NCBI GenBank assembly: GCA_002337215.1
Contig: DDFO01000036.1
Location: forward strand, 76,853 to 96,531
Direction: 5' to 3'
DNA length: 19,679 bases
DNA from: Phycisphaerales bacterium UBA1926
Lineage (GTDB): Bacteria; Planctomycetota; Phycisphaerae; Phycisphaerales; UBA1924
Shown here: piece by piece, positions 1 through 8,809 of the stretch
Numbering within the stretch: the stretch's first letter is position 1
Layout of the letters: each line of letters starts with the position of its first letter
Program-made: the position numbers and the translations under genes
The notes under the pieces: model-generated
The model's input: the letters and a program-made list of their open reading frames with translations, nothing else
Databases searched by the model: none
Told to the model about the DNA's origin: nothing

Positions 1-3000
1 CCCGACAGCCTCGCCCGCTGCTGGAAGAACCGCTGCAGACCCGCCGCGACCTCCGCCGCGTCCGCCCGCTCGAGCTTGATCGAGCGGACCGGGTACGACC
101 CCGATTCGCTGATGTCGATCTGCGCGACCAGCTCCCGGACCTCCGCGAGCGTCGGCTCGTCCGCCTTGACGACGAGCATGTTTGTCGAATCCTCGGCGCT
201 GATCTGCACCGAGTCCTGCCTCGCCGGGTCGCGACCGATGATGACCTGCTCGACGATCCGCTGCACCGCGCGCGGCGTCGTGTGCTCGAGGGGGATGATC
301 GCCGTCGCGAGATCCGCGAGCTCGAGGCTCACGTCGCTCCCGGAGACCAGACGCTCGATCTCGTCGTGCTGATCAGCCGACGCCGTCACCAGCAGGCTGT
401 TGGTCCGATCGTCGGCAACCGCCACCGCCCGCGGCGTATCGCCGGCCGCCCGCCCCTGCCGCGTCGCGTCCATCGTCCGCTGGATCGTCCGCGCCAGATC
501 CTGGGCGTCCGCGTTCTCCAGGGCGTACCGCCGGACCTCCATCCGGTCGGTCATCGGGCTCTGATCGAGCAGGCCGACGAAACGGTCGATCACGCGGATC
601 GCCGAACGTGGGGCGCTCACGATCAGCGCCGTTCCCGAAGGATCGCTCGTGACGCTGATCTGCTCGGGGTCGAAGGTCCCCTCCAGCGTCGAGCCGTCGG
701 GACCCTCGACCGTCAGCATCAGCTCACGCACGCGCTGCGCCTGCCGGCCTCGGGGATTTGGGCTGAAAAGTTCTTGGACGGACCGTGCCGCGCCGCGGCC
801 GTTGGTGTTGACGAGCGGGTACACCTTGATCGTCAACTCCGCGGATCGATCGAGCCGGGAGACGCCCGAGATCAGCGAAGAGACCGTCTCGAAGTCGGTA
901 TCGTTCGCCCACACGATCACCGCGCCGGCGTCAGGATCGGGACTCACCGCGACCCGCCCCGTGAAACCCGAAGGGTTGTTGTCGCTGGCACGCCCGACCT
1001 GGCGGACCGTCTGATTGATCAGATTCGAGACCGATCGAGCGTCGGCAGAGTCGGGGAGCTTGACGACGCGGACACCCAGCGGCTCGGCCGGCGCCTGCCG
1101 CTCAAGCTCGCGAGCGAGCTCTGTGAGACGACCCGTCAGTCGCTCCGACCCGATGAACACCAGCGAGTTCGTCTCCGGGTCTACGGCGATCGTCACGCCG
1201 CCGGTCTCGGAATCCTGGCCCGAGCCATTCGGGTTCGATGTGTCGGTCTCGGGCTGCGCCGCGCCGTCCTGCATCGCCGCGAATCCGCTCACGACGACCG
1301 CGTGTCGGATGCGACCGAAGAAGCCACCGCCGGCCCCCGAGGGAAGGCCGATCCCGTCATCCAGCCGGGACGAGTCCTCGCCGCGCGTCTTGTCCGCCTT
1401 CTCATCGGTCTTCTCGAGCAGGTCCGCCGCGTCGATCACCTCGACCTTGATGCCGCCCTGTTCACGCAGGATTCGCTGCAGCGTTCTCGCGATGGTTCTG
1501 GCATCGGACCGGGACCGGTCCAGCCGAACGGTCCGCATCTGCCGCGAACTCGTCATCGTCGCCGAATCGAGTTGGGTGGCGAGCCCCTCGATCAGCGCGA
1601 GCTGGCCGGGAGATGCGCTGACGATCAGCGAGTTCGACGACGCATCGACCCGCATCGTCGGGGGCGTGCCCCCCGTCCCGTCATCGGAAAGCACCGCCTC
1701 GAGACTGTCCGCCAGATCGCCCGCGTCCGCGTTCGTCAGCGTGATGACCTTGACGATCCGGCCCCCGCCGGGCCCGTCGCCCCCCGGCCGATCATCGGGA
1801 TCGACATCAAGGCCTGTCACGACCTCCTCGGCGAGCGTGAGCACAGGCGTCGGCCCGCTCACCACGATCGCGTTCAGACGACGCTCCGCCGCGACACGCA
1901 CCGTCGGCTCCTCATCGGTCTGCCCCGACCGAGCCCGCGCCATCCGGATGTTGTACTGCAGCCAGTAATCCATCTGACCGCCATCGCTCTCGCTCGTCAG
2001 AACCCGCTCAACGATTGGTGCCACCGTCTCCGCGCTCGCGAACCGCAGGAAGATCGTCCGGACCCCGATCTCGCTGGGCTCGGCCGCGATCTCATCCATC
2101 GCCTCGATCAGTTCTCCAGCCCTCACCAACCGCTCGCTCGACGCGGCGACCACCACCGAATTACTGTTGGTCTCGGCGCTGATGCGAGGCTCGGGCTCTC
2201 CGGCCGAGATCCCTGCGCCCAGGGTTTCGCGCAGCGCCGCCGCCGCGCTCGACGCGTCCCCCTTCGTCAGCCGGAAGACACGGACCTCGACCGCCGCGTC
2301 CCCGCGAGGCTGGTCCAGCGTCTCGATCAGATCGCTCGCCATCGCCATCAACGTGCCGGGAACGCTCACCAGCAGGCGGTTCGTGCCCTCGTCCGCCTGG
2401 ATCGTCGGACGCGGGATGTTCAGCCCCGCCCGCTCGGCCCTCCGCAGATCCTCCGGCCAGCGGCTCGTGTCCGCGAGCATCTGCTGCACCGTCCGCGACA
2501 CCGCCCGCGCTTCCGCGTGCTCGAGCGCGAACGACCGCATCTCCACAAGCGGCATCGACGCCGACCGATCGTCGAACTCGGCCAGCAGCCTGACCGCCTC
2601 GTTCGCCTGCGTCTCCGGCCCGATCACCAGCACCGCCCCCGACGAGGGCTCAGCCGTGATCTCGAGCGGACGCCGCTCCACGTCGAAGGTCTCGCGCACG
2701 ATCTTCGAGACCGTCTGCGCGAGCACCGCGGGGTCCGCCTTCGCGGGCGTGAACGTCAACACCGTCCGGTCCGACGATTCCGCGGGCTGGTCCAGACGCT
2801 CGATCATGGACTTCGCCAGCGCGATTGTCTCGGCAGGCCCGCTCACGATCAACGCGTTCGTCCGCCGCTCCGCCTCGACGCGGATCTTGGGCGGCGCGAC
2901 ATACTGCCCCCGGCTGTATCGCAGCCTGTACGCGAGCAAACGCGGGTCCATCTGCTGCTGATCCAGCAGCAGGCTCTCGACCGTCCGCGCGATCTCGCTC

Positions 3001-6000
3001 GCGTCCGCGTGCGTCAGCGTGAAAGTCTCGACCGCGGGCTTCTCAGGGTCGAACGGCTGCTTGTCGAGCGGCTCGATCAGTTCCTCGACTTTGGCAAGGT
3101 CCGCCCCCGCACCGGTCAACAGCAGCGCGTTGCTCCCGATCGCCGCGAGCACCGACACGGGACCGCCCGCCGGGAGTTCCATGTTCGGAACCGCCCCATT
3201 GAGCGTCTGGGCGACCTCGCTCGCCGACGCGAACGTCAGCGGGACGATCCGCACCGTCGCCCGCCCCACCGTCGCCGCCTCGGTATCGAGCGCCTCAATC
3301 AGCTGCGCCGCGATTTCCTGCACTTCGTCGGGCCCCGAGATGATCAGCGTGTTGCTCGCCGCGTCGCTCGCGACCTCGAGCAACTCGTCAACGAGCCGCG
3401 CCGGCGCTTCGTCCGACTCCCGCAGCCGCGCGACCAGCAAGCGCTCCATCAGCGGCTCCAGCCGGTCGGCCTTCGCAAACTTGAGCGGGTACATCCGCAG
3501 CGACGTCGCGGGACGATCGACGTCCCCGTCGATTTCCGAGATCACCTTCTCGACCTGCGCGAAGATCGTCTGCGGACCCGACACGATCACCGTCCGGCTC
3601 CCCGGCTCGGTCGAAACCGTCACCGGCGTGTTCCCCGTCGCGCCCAGTGCGCCGCCGCTGCCGAGCTGACGCAGCGTCGTCGCCACCGCGTTGAGGTCCG
3701 CCCGCTCGACCTTGTAGGTCCGCAGCTCGACGCCCTCGTCCACCTTCAGCTTGTCGAGCGATTGCACGATCTGCTCGAACCCGCTCAGCCGCTGCGCCGG
3801 CGCATCGACGATCAGCGAGTTCGTCACCGGGTCCGCACGGACGCTCACTTCCTTCTTGCCCCGCAGGTGCGGCAGAGGCCGACCCCGGTTGTCGTACGGC
3901 ATCGGGGGCTCGGGGTACATCGCGTCGATCGTCTTGGCGAGTTCCTCCGCCCGCGCGACCTTGAGCGGGAAGATCCGGATCTCCCGCCCCTCGCTGTCGA
4001 ACGCCTGCGCGTCGTTGAGTTCGCTGATGATCTGCTCGATCTCCGGGAGCACCTCGGGGTGGGCGCTCACGATCAGCGAGTTTGTCGCAGCGTCCGCCTG
4101 GATATCCACAGGCTTGAGTTGCCGGTCCTCAGCGGGACGGCTCTGGTAGTTCCGCTGAAGGATCGTCGCGATGTTCCCCGCGTCCGTCGAGCGCAGACGG
4201 ATGATCCGCAGGGGCGGCCGCTCCGCCGACTGCTGATTATCCAGCGACCGGATCAGCGACTCGATGATCCGGAATTGCGCGGGCTGCGCCGCCACCATGA
4301 TCGAGTTGTTCGACTCGATCGCCTCGAACACCGGCGCCGGGCCTCCGTCGATCCGCAGCGTCTCGCTCGCGCTCGTCATCTCCTCGAGGAACGCGATCAC
4401 GTCCCCCGCCTTCGCGAGCCGGAGCTCGATCAGCCGGACCTCGCGGGCCGGACCGATCTGACGCTGAAGCTCGTCGATGATGTCCATGTACCGATCCATC
4501 GCCTCGGTGTCCGCAACGACCTCCAGCGAGTTCGTCGATTCATCCACCGTGATATCCACGGACCCCGCCCCGGGGATCTGCTCGACCTGCGCGTCGTAGA
4601 TCGCCAGCGACCGCTCGCGCACCGCCGCCGCGTCCGCGTTGGCGATCGGGACGATCCGCAGCCCGCGCTCCACCGGGACAGCCGTCAGGTCCGCGAGGAT
4701 CTGCTCGACCTTCTCGAACGTCACCTCATCGCCCGCCACGATCAGCGTGTTGCTCTTGGGCTCGACCTCGACCACGACATCGACCTTTTGCTTGCCCGAT
4801 TGAGCCGGGCCCGAAAGCGTCCCGCGACGCGCCAGCCCCGTCAGCATGCTCGCGACCGCGCGAAGATCTGCCCGCTCGATCCGGTAGGTCCGCAGCTGCG
4901 CGACCGGCGGCACCTCCACCCGGTCCAGCGTCTCGGCCAGCGTCTCCAGGCTCTCCCGCCGCTCCGCCGGCGCGTCGATGATCAGGCTGTTGCTCGACGC
5001 GTCCGCCGACACCGAGACTTCCTTGGTCTTCTGCAACCAGGGCATCTCGTTGCCGCGCCGATCCCGCGGCATCGGGGGTTCTGGATACAACTGGTTCATC
5101 GCACTCGCGACGTCCGTCGCCTGCGCGACTTTCAACGGGAACAGGAACGTCTCCCGAGCAGGACCGTCCGCCCGCTCGATATTCAACTCCTCGACGAACG
5201 CCTTGATCTCCGGGAACAGCGTCTCGTGCGCGCTCACGATCAGCGTCCCCGTCGCCGCGTCGGCACGCACCTGCACGGGCTTCGCCGTCCGTTCCGCCGG
5301 CGGACGGCTGTTGTACTGCTGGGTCAGCATCGACGCCACCGCGTTCACGTCCGCCGTCCGCACCTGCAGCAGCTTCAGCGGGGGCAGTTCGCCCTGCTCG
5401 ACGGTGTCCAGCCGGCGCACGAAATCCACGATCATCCGATGCTGCGCGTCCTCGGCCGTCACCAGCAGCGAATTCGTCCGCTCGATCGTCTTCACCGCCG
5501 GGTCGGGAATCGCCCGCGACGGGTCCACCGGATCCGCCGACTCCAGCAGCTCCATCAGGGGCACGACGATCGACTTCGCCTCGACATTGCGCACGTCCAC
5601 GATCCGCGTCGTCCGCGCCGGGGGGGTCAGCTGCTGCGCCTGCCGCAGGCTCTCGTCGAGCAGCCGCAGCGCCTCGGGTGTTCCCCGCGCGATCACGTTG
5701 CCGCTCAGCTCGTCGTATTCGGTCGAGATGGGCGACGCCGCCGCGTCCTTCTCATCCATCGTCGCGACGCGCTGCGACATCAAGTAGACCGCCCTCGAGA
5801 GCAAGCCCTCCGGGTCGTTCCCCCGGACAGGGATCACCCGCAGCTGCTGCCCGGTCGTCGTCTCAACATCGAGCTGCGCGATCAGCTGATCGATCACCGC
5901 GAACTGGCTCGGCTCCGCACGGATCACGAGCGTGTCGAGCTCGTCGATCGCCTCGAACGACGGCGCGACGTACGCCGACCCGTCCTCGGGCGCGAGCATG

Positions 6001-7673
6001 GGCCTCGCCAACCGAGGCAACCGCTGCGCGAGGTCACTGGGACGCAGCACCTCGGGGGTGTAGGTCCGCTTGGTCGTGGCGACCGTCACCGAGCCCGCCG
6101 CGTCGCGCAGTCGACCCTCGAACCTCTGGATCGCTTTGAGCGACCCGACCAGCGTCGCCGTCCGCGAATCCGCCTCGACGATCACCCGCACCGGGTCCTC
6201 GTCCGACCCGTCGCCGAGCCCGTCGAGTTCCTTCGCCTTGTTCACGACCGTGCGCACATCCCCGGACCCCGGCACCGTCACCTGCCGGACCTCACGCTTC
6301 ACCTCGGGGCGCACATCCACGCCCTCGACCAGTTCCGCGAAAGTCTCGACATCCGCGGGCGGCCCGCTCACGAGCAGCCCCTCCCCGTTCGGTGTCGGCG
6401 TGAACCGCAGCATCTGCAGTTGCCGGGGCGACAGCATCCGCCGCGCGATCGACTCGACCGACCCCGCGCTCGCGTGCTCGAGCGGGATCACCCGCGCCGT
6501 CGTCTGAGCGCTCATCGGCGCCTCGCCCGCCGCGGGCGGGTCCAACTCGCCGAGCAACGCCGTCGCCTGCAGCAGCAGGCCCCGCTCCGCGACCACCACA
6601 AGCTTGCCCACCGCGTCGAGCGGGATCAGCGTCGGCTTCCGGCCCTCGGGCAACCCGCGGAACAACGCGTCGAGCTGACTCTTCGCCTGCTCGGGCGTCA
6701 CCGACCGCATCTGGAACGTCGAGAGCTCCGCCTCCCCGCCGCTCAGCCCGCCCTCGGGCGCGTCGATCAGCGCGATCAGTTCCTCGACCGTCTGCAGACG
6801 AACCGCCGAGCCCACCGCGATGATCGCGTTCAGTCGCTCGTCCGCCTGCAGGCTCAGCCCCGCGACGTCGATCTCCTCGACCTGCCGGACTTTCCCGTCC
6901 TTCTCGATGATCTGCTTGAGGATCCGCTGGCCGACCAGCCCCTTGAGCGACTCCACGGCCTGCGATGCCTTCGCGTACTTGAGCGTGAAGATCTTGTACT
7001 GCGAATCGACCGGCTTCACAGAATCGATGTTCTTGACGAGATCCCGGATCCGCGCACACTGCGCCGCGGTCTCAACAAGAATCACCATGTTCTGCGGCTG
7101 CACCGCCGTCGCCAGTCCCGGCTCCTTGATCAAGGGCTTGATCTGCTCGACGACACGATCCGCGTTGCTGTTGCTCAGCGGCATCGTGATGGTCAGATAC
7201 TCCGAGGGATCAGCGTCGCGCAACTCTGACGCGTCGAAGACCCGTCCCGGCTTCCGCGCCGCATCTGCCAGCGTCCGGAAGTACAAAAAGTTGTCCCGCC
7301 GGACGAGCAGCCGACCGTGCAGCGCGAGGTTCAGGTTCAGGATCTCGATCGCCTCGGCGACCGAGTAGTCCGCCGCGGAGATAAAGGTCATCGTCCCGCC
7401 GGGCACGTCCGCCTCGCGGATCACCGGCAGCCCGGTTTCACGCGCGAAGAAATCCAGCACCTGCCCGAACGGCGCGCCATTGAACGTAAACCGAAGCCGG
7501 GCGTCCTCGGCGCGCACGTCCCCGACACCCGCGGCCGAAGGCACCGTCGACCCGGCGCCGGCCTGCGCGAACGCGGACATCGGCAACCCCGCCGACGACA
7601 CGACGGCCGCGGCCACCAGCGCACGCGACGAGAACGAACGAGTCGAAGAGGAACGAGTAGAGCGGCGATCCAT
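1..7673 (-). CDS. gspD: Giant GspD-like secretin, N-terminal 2,557 residues (partial at window edge)
   Basis: The reading frame starts at ATG 7673 (GGGAG at 7680-7684, 6 bases upstream) and is open to base 1, giving 2,557 residues with no stop. Residues 1-36 look like a Sec signal peptide: arginine-rich start, hydrophobic core at 18-32, cleavage near SAFA-QA. Residues 58-135 resemble the N0/STN domain (FNGAPFGQVLDFFARETGLP). From about 160 onward the protein consists of secretin-N (NolW-like) modules, each with a 'TNSLIVSG' strand followed by a helix ending in 'LD'. I count 29 such strands, at residues from 195 to 2497, averaging 82 residues apart, plus the start of a thirtieth. Typical GspD has N0-N3 only. 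The channel (beta) domain is not in the window, so its presence is inferred from the T2SS operon. Residues 2038-2160 hold a longer, Gly/Asp-rich insertion. The expected role is the outer-membrane pore and periplasmic vestibule of the T2SS. Confidence 0.85.
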   Translation of the reverse strand, partial: MDRRSTRSSSTRSFSSRALVAAAVVSSAGLPMSAFAQAGAGSTVPSAAGVGDVRAEDARLRFTFNGAPFGQVLDFFARETGLPVIREADVPGGTMTFISAADYSVAEAIEILNLNLALHGRLLVRRDNFLYFRTLADAARKPGRVFDASELRDADPSEYLTITMPLSNSNADRVVEQIKPLIKEPGLATAVQPQNMVILVETAAQCARIRDLVKNIDSVKPVDSQYKIFTLKYAKASQAVESLKGLVGQRILKQIIEKDGKVRQVEEIDVAGLSLQADERLNAIIAVGSAVRLQTVEELIALIDAPEGGLSGGEAELSTFQMRSVTPEQAKSQLDALFRGLPEGRKPTLIPLDAVGKLVVVAERGLLLQATALLGELDPPAAGEAPMSAQTTARVIPLEHASAGSVESIARRMLSPRQLQMLRFTPTPNGEGLLVSGPPADVETFAELVEGVDVRPEVKREVRQVTVPGSGDVRTVVNKAKELDGLGDGSDEDPVRVIVEADSRTATLVGSLKAIQRFEGRLRDAAGSVTVATTKRTYTPEVLRPSDLAQRLPRLARPMLAPEDGSAYVAPSFEAIDELDTLVIRAEPSQFAVIDQLIAQLDVETTTGQQLRVIPVRGNDPEGLLSRAVYLMSQRVATMDEKDAAASPISTEYDELSGNVIARGTPEALRLLDESLRQAQQLTPPARTTRIVDVRNVEAKSIVVPLMELLESADPVDPSRAIPDPAVKTIERTNSLLVTAEDAQHRMIVDFVRRLDTVEQGELPPLKLLQVRTADVNAVASMLTQQYNSRPPAERTAKPVQVRADAATGTLIVSAHETLFPEIKAFVEELNIERADGPARETFLFPLKVAQATDVASAMNQLYPEPPMPRDRRGNEMPWLQKTKEVSVSADASSNSLIIDAPAERRESLETLAETLDRVEVPPVAQLRTYRIERADLRAVASMLTGLARRGTLSGPAQSGKQKVDVVVEVEPKSNTLIVAGDEVTFEKVEQILADLTAVPVERGLRIVPIANADAAAVRERSLAIYDAQVEQIPGAGSVDITVDESTNSLEVVADTEAMDRYMDIIDELQRQIGPAREVRLIELRLAKAGDVIAFLEEMTSASETLRIDGGPAPVFEAIESNNSIMVAAQPAQFRIIESLIRSLDNQQSAERPPLRIIRLRSTDAGNIATILQRNYQSRPAEDRQLKPVDIQADAATNSLIVSAHPEVLPEIEQIISELNDAQAFDSEGREIRIFPLKVARAEELAKTIDAMYPEPPMPYDNRGRPLPHLRGKKEVSVRADPVTNSLIVDAPAQRLSGFEQIVQSLDKLKVDEGVELRTYKVERADLNAVATTLRQLGSGGALGATGNTPVTVSTEPGSRTVIVSGPQTIFAQVEKVISEIDGDVDRPATSLRMYPLKFAKADRLEPLMERLLVARLRESDEAPARLVDELLEVASDAASNTLIISGPDEVQEIAAQLIEALDTEAATVGRATVRIVPLTFASASEVAQTLNGAVPNMELPAGGPVSVLAAIGSNALLLTGAGADLAKVEELIEPLDKQPFDPEKPAVETFTLTHADASEIARTVESLLLDQQQMDPRLLAYRLRYSRGQYVAPPKIRVEAERRTNALIVSGPAETIALAKSMIERLDQPAESSDRTVLTFTPAKADPAVLAQTVSKIVRETFDVERRPLEITAEPSSGAVLVIGPETQANEAVRLLAEFDDRSASMPLVEMRSFALEHAEARAVSRTVQQMLADTSRWPEDLRRAERAGLNIPRPTIQADEGTNRLLVSVPGTLMAMASDLIETLDQPRGDAAVEVRVFRLTKGDASSAAAALRETLGAGISAGEPEPRISAETNSNSVVVAASSERLVRAGELIEAMDEIAAEPSEIGVRTIFLRFASAETVAPIVERVLTSESDGGQMDYWLQYNIRMARARSGQTDEEPTVRVAAERRLNAIVVSGPTPVLTLAEEVVTGLDVDPDDRPGGDGPGGGRIVKVITLTNADAGDLADSLEAVLSDDGTGGTPPTMRVDASSNSLIVSASPGQLALIEGLATQLDSATMTSSRQMRTVRLDRSRSDARTIARTLQRILREQGGIKVEVIDAADLLEKTDEKADKTRGEDSSRLDDGIGLPSGAGGGFFGRIRHAVVVSGFAAMQDGAAQPETDTSNPNGSGQDSETGGVTIAVDPETNSLVFIGSERLTGRLTELARELERQAPAEPLGVRVVKLPDSADARSVSNLINQTVRQVGRASDNNPSGFTGRVAVSPDPDAGAVIVWANDTDFETVSSLISGVSRLDRSAELTIKVYPLVNTNGRGAARSVQELFSPNPRGRQAQRVRELMLTVEGPDGSTLEGTFDPEQISVTSDPSGTALIVSAPRSAIRVIDRFVGLLDQSPMTDRMEVRRYALENADAQDLARTIQRTMDATRQGRAAGDTPRAVAVADDRTNSLLVTASADQHDEIERLVSGSDVSLELADLATAIIPLEHTTPRAVQRIVEQVIIGRDPARQDSVQISAEDSTNMLVVKADEPTLAEVRELVAQIDISESGSYPVRSIKLERADAAEVAAGLQRFFQQRARLS
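3594..6066 (-). repeat. Higher-order tandem repeat in gspD, about 391 residues (1.17 kb) per unit
   Basis: Within the module array, landmarks recur with a spacing of 389-394 residues. RTY followed by a similar helix occurs at residues 536-538, 928-930 and 1318-1320. LRVIP/LRIVP occurs at 611 and 1005. YPEPPMP followed by an Arg/Asp/Gly-rich loop occurs at 863 and 1254. VSAHE/VSAHP occurs at about 813 and 1202. Each unit spans five secretin-N modules, so two full copies and the start of a third are visible (about residues 536-1360). This suggests that a five-module block was duplicated after the single modules had already multiplied. Traces remain in the DNA: the 15-base string cgctcacgatcagcg occurs near 615, 4065 and 5231. 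Confidence 0.75.
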
Positions 7674-7777
7674 CGCGGACTCCCTATCGGTATCCGCGGC
7701 TCGGTCGCAAGGCCACTCCCGGCCTTCTTCACGCAACCCAGCTCGCGGGATGTTGTGTTCTTCGACGGCCGGGCCGT
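7674..7777 (-). promoter_or_regulatory. gspM-gspD intercistronic gap with two inverted repeats
   Basis: This 104-base gap contains two perfect inverted repeats. AAGGCC/GGCCTT with a 6-base loop lies at 7709-7726. ACGGCC-G-GGCCGT at 7765-7777 directly abuts the gspM stop codon. Neither is followed by a U-run on the minus strand, so they do not look like strong intrinsic terminators. They may be RNA processing or attenuation structures that set the amount of the giant gspD message relative to the upstream genes. The gspD ribosome-binding site (GGGAG, 7680-7684) lies outside both. Confidence 0.4.
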
Positions 7778-8809
7778 TTAGCCCGAACCGATAGCCTCGG
7801 AGTGTACCGTCTCGGCGGGTCTCGCCCGGTCCAGCGTCTCGCCGGCCTGGACGACAACGACCCGTCCGTCTTTCTCGAACCATGCATGCTCACCCGACGC
7901 ACGCGTAAGTGTCGCCCCGAGCACGCCTTGGCCCACCGTCAGCGTCCGGGTCTCGCCGGTGTCTGTGCGCGCCAGAAAGACCTCGACCCCCCCCTGTTCA
8001 GATGCGCCCGCGGCGACCGATTCCATCACGCCCGTGACACGCCATTTGTCGTACGGCGGAAGCGGCTTCTTCGCCGGTTTGGTCACAACCCGAACCGGAG
8101 TCGCGGGCGGCGTCGCGGGCTTCGGCTCGGCGAACCGGAACGGCGCCCGAGACGCGATCACGCCGAGCGCGCGAACGTCGTTGTCATCCGCCGCGACGAG
8201 AACCGGCGCCTCCGTGTTCGCCTCAACAAGATCCGGCGCAAAGATCGTCGCGAAGTCGGCCTTCAACTCGAACGCCGACCGCTCCTTCCCCTTCGGCTCG
8301 ATCGTGAAACCCTCGACGCGGTGGATCCAGCCTTGAGCCCGAAGGTCCGCGAGCGTGCGCACAACCTGGTCCAGCGTGCCCATGCCCTGGATCCGGCCCC
8401 GGATGACCGCGAAGTCGGTCTGGTCGCCGAGCCGCCGACGCAGCGTCCGGTTGACCCGCGAGGCGCGATCGTTTGCCGGGTTCGCCTCGACGCGGGGCCG
8501 GCCGTGCGACACGATGATCTCCGAGAGCCCGTTCCGCTCCGCGAGTTCGCTGAGCAGACCGCGCAGCCGGTGCTCGACAACATTCTGTTCGCCGCCCAGC
8601 ATCGTCTCCGCCGCGTCGCGCAGCCCGATCTTGATATCCCGCGAGCCCTTCGCGCCGTTCTCGAACGACTCTGTTCTCTGCGCATAGTCGGCAATCTGAG
8701 CGCGCACGTCCCGGTACTCGGAAAGAAACAACCGATCCGCCGCGAACCATCCGATCCCAACGACCACTGCCGCGGCGATCCCGGCACCGATGAGCAGTTT
8801 GGAGTTCAT
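7778..8809 (-). CDS. GspM/PilO-like inner-membrane protein with C-terminal PilP/GspC-like segment
   Basis: The product has 343 residues. The ATG overlaps the upstream gspL stop by one base (TGATG), and GGAGG at 8814-8818 precedes it. One N-terminal membrane helix (residues 5-24) is followed by a short helical stretch and a region at about 75-190 that fits the ferredoxin-like fold of GspM/PilO: a helix, then IIVSHGRPRV, a helix around 146-160 and strands at 163-187. A Pro/Lys/Ala-rich linker (225-254) leads to residues 255-326 (KWRVTGVMES, EVFLARTDTGE, TLTVGQGV, WFEKDGRVVVVQAGETL). That segment reads like the beta-rich homology domain of PilP/GspC, which contacts secretin N0. The position after GspL and before GspD matches gspM or pilO-pilP order. 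No independent gspC is seen, so this one protein may do both jobs. The fold assignments come from sequence pattern only. Confidence 0.65.
   Translation of the reverse strand: MNSKLLIGAGIAAAVVVGIGWFAADRLFLSEYRDVRAQIADYAQRTESFENGAKGSRDIKIGLRDAAETMLGGEQNVVEHRLRGLLSELAERNGLSEIIVSHGRPRVEANPANDRASRVNRTLRRRLGDQTDFAVIRGRIQGMGTLDQVVRTLADLRAQGWIHRVEGFTIEPKGKERSAFELKADFATIFAPDLVEANTEAPVLVAADDNDVRALGVIASRAPFRFAEPKPATPPATPVRVVTKPAKKPLPPYDKWRVTGVMESVAAGASEQGGVEVFLARTDTGETRTLTVGQGVLGATLTRASGEHAWFEKDGRVVVVQAGETLDRARPAETVHSEAIGSG

Noticed and set aside
282..7229. A 2,315-codon open frame on the plus strand opposite gspD
   Set aside because: Its codons are exact reverse complements of the gspD codons. It stays open because gspD avoids TTA, CTA and TCA codons, as expected at this GC level. 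The product is Arg/Asp/His-rich with no domain pattern, and gspD on the other strand has a signal peptide and conserved repeats.
1..7673. Tandem repeats as a CRISPR array or assembly artefact
   Set aside because: The modules are diverged at DNA level, vary in length and keep an open frame, which fits protein domain duplication. There are no identical repeats with unique spacers and no long identical blocks suggesting misassembly.
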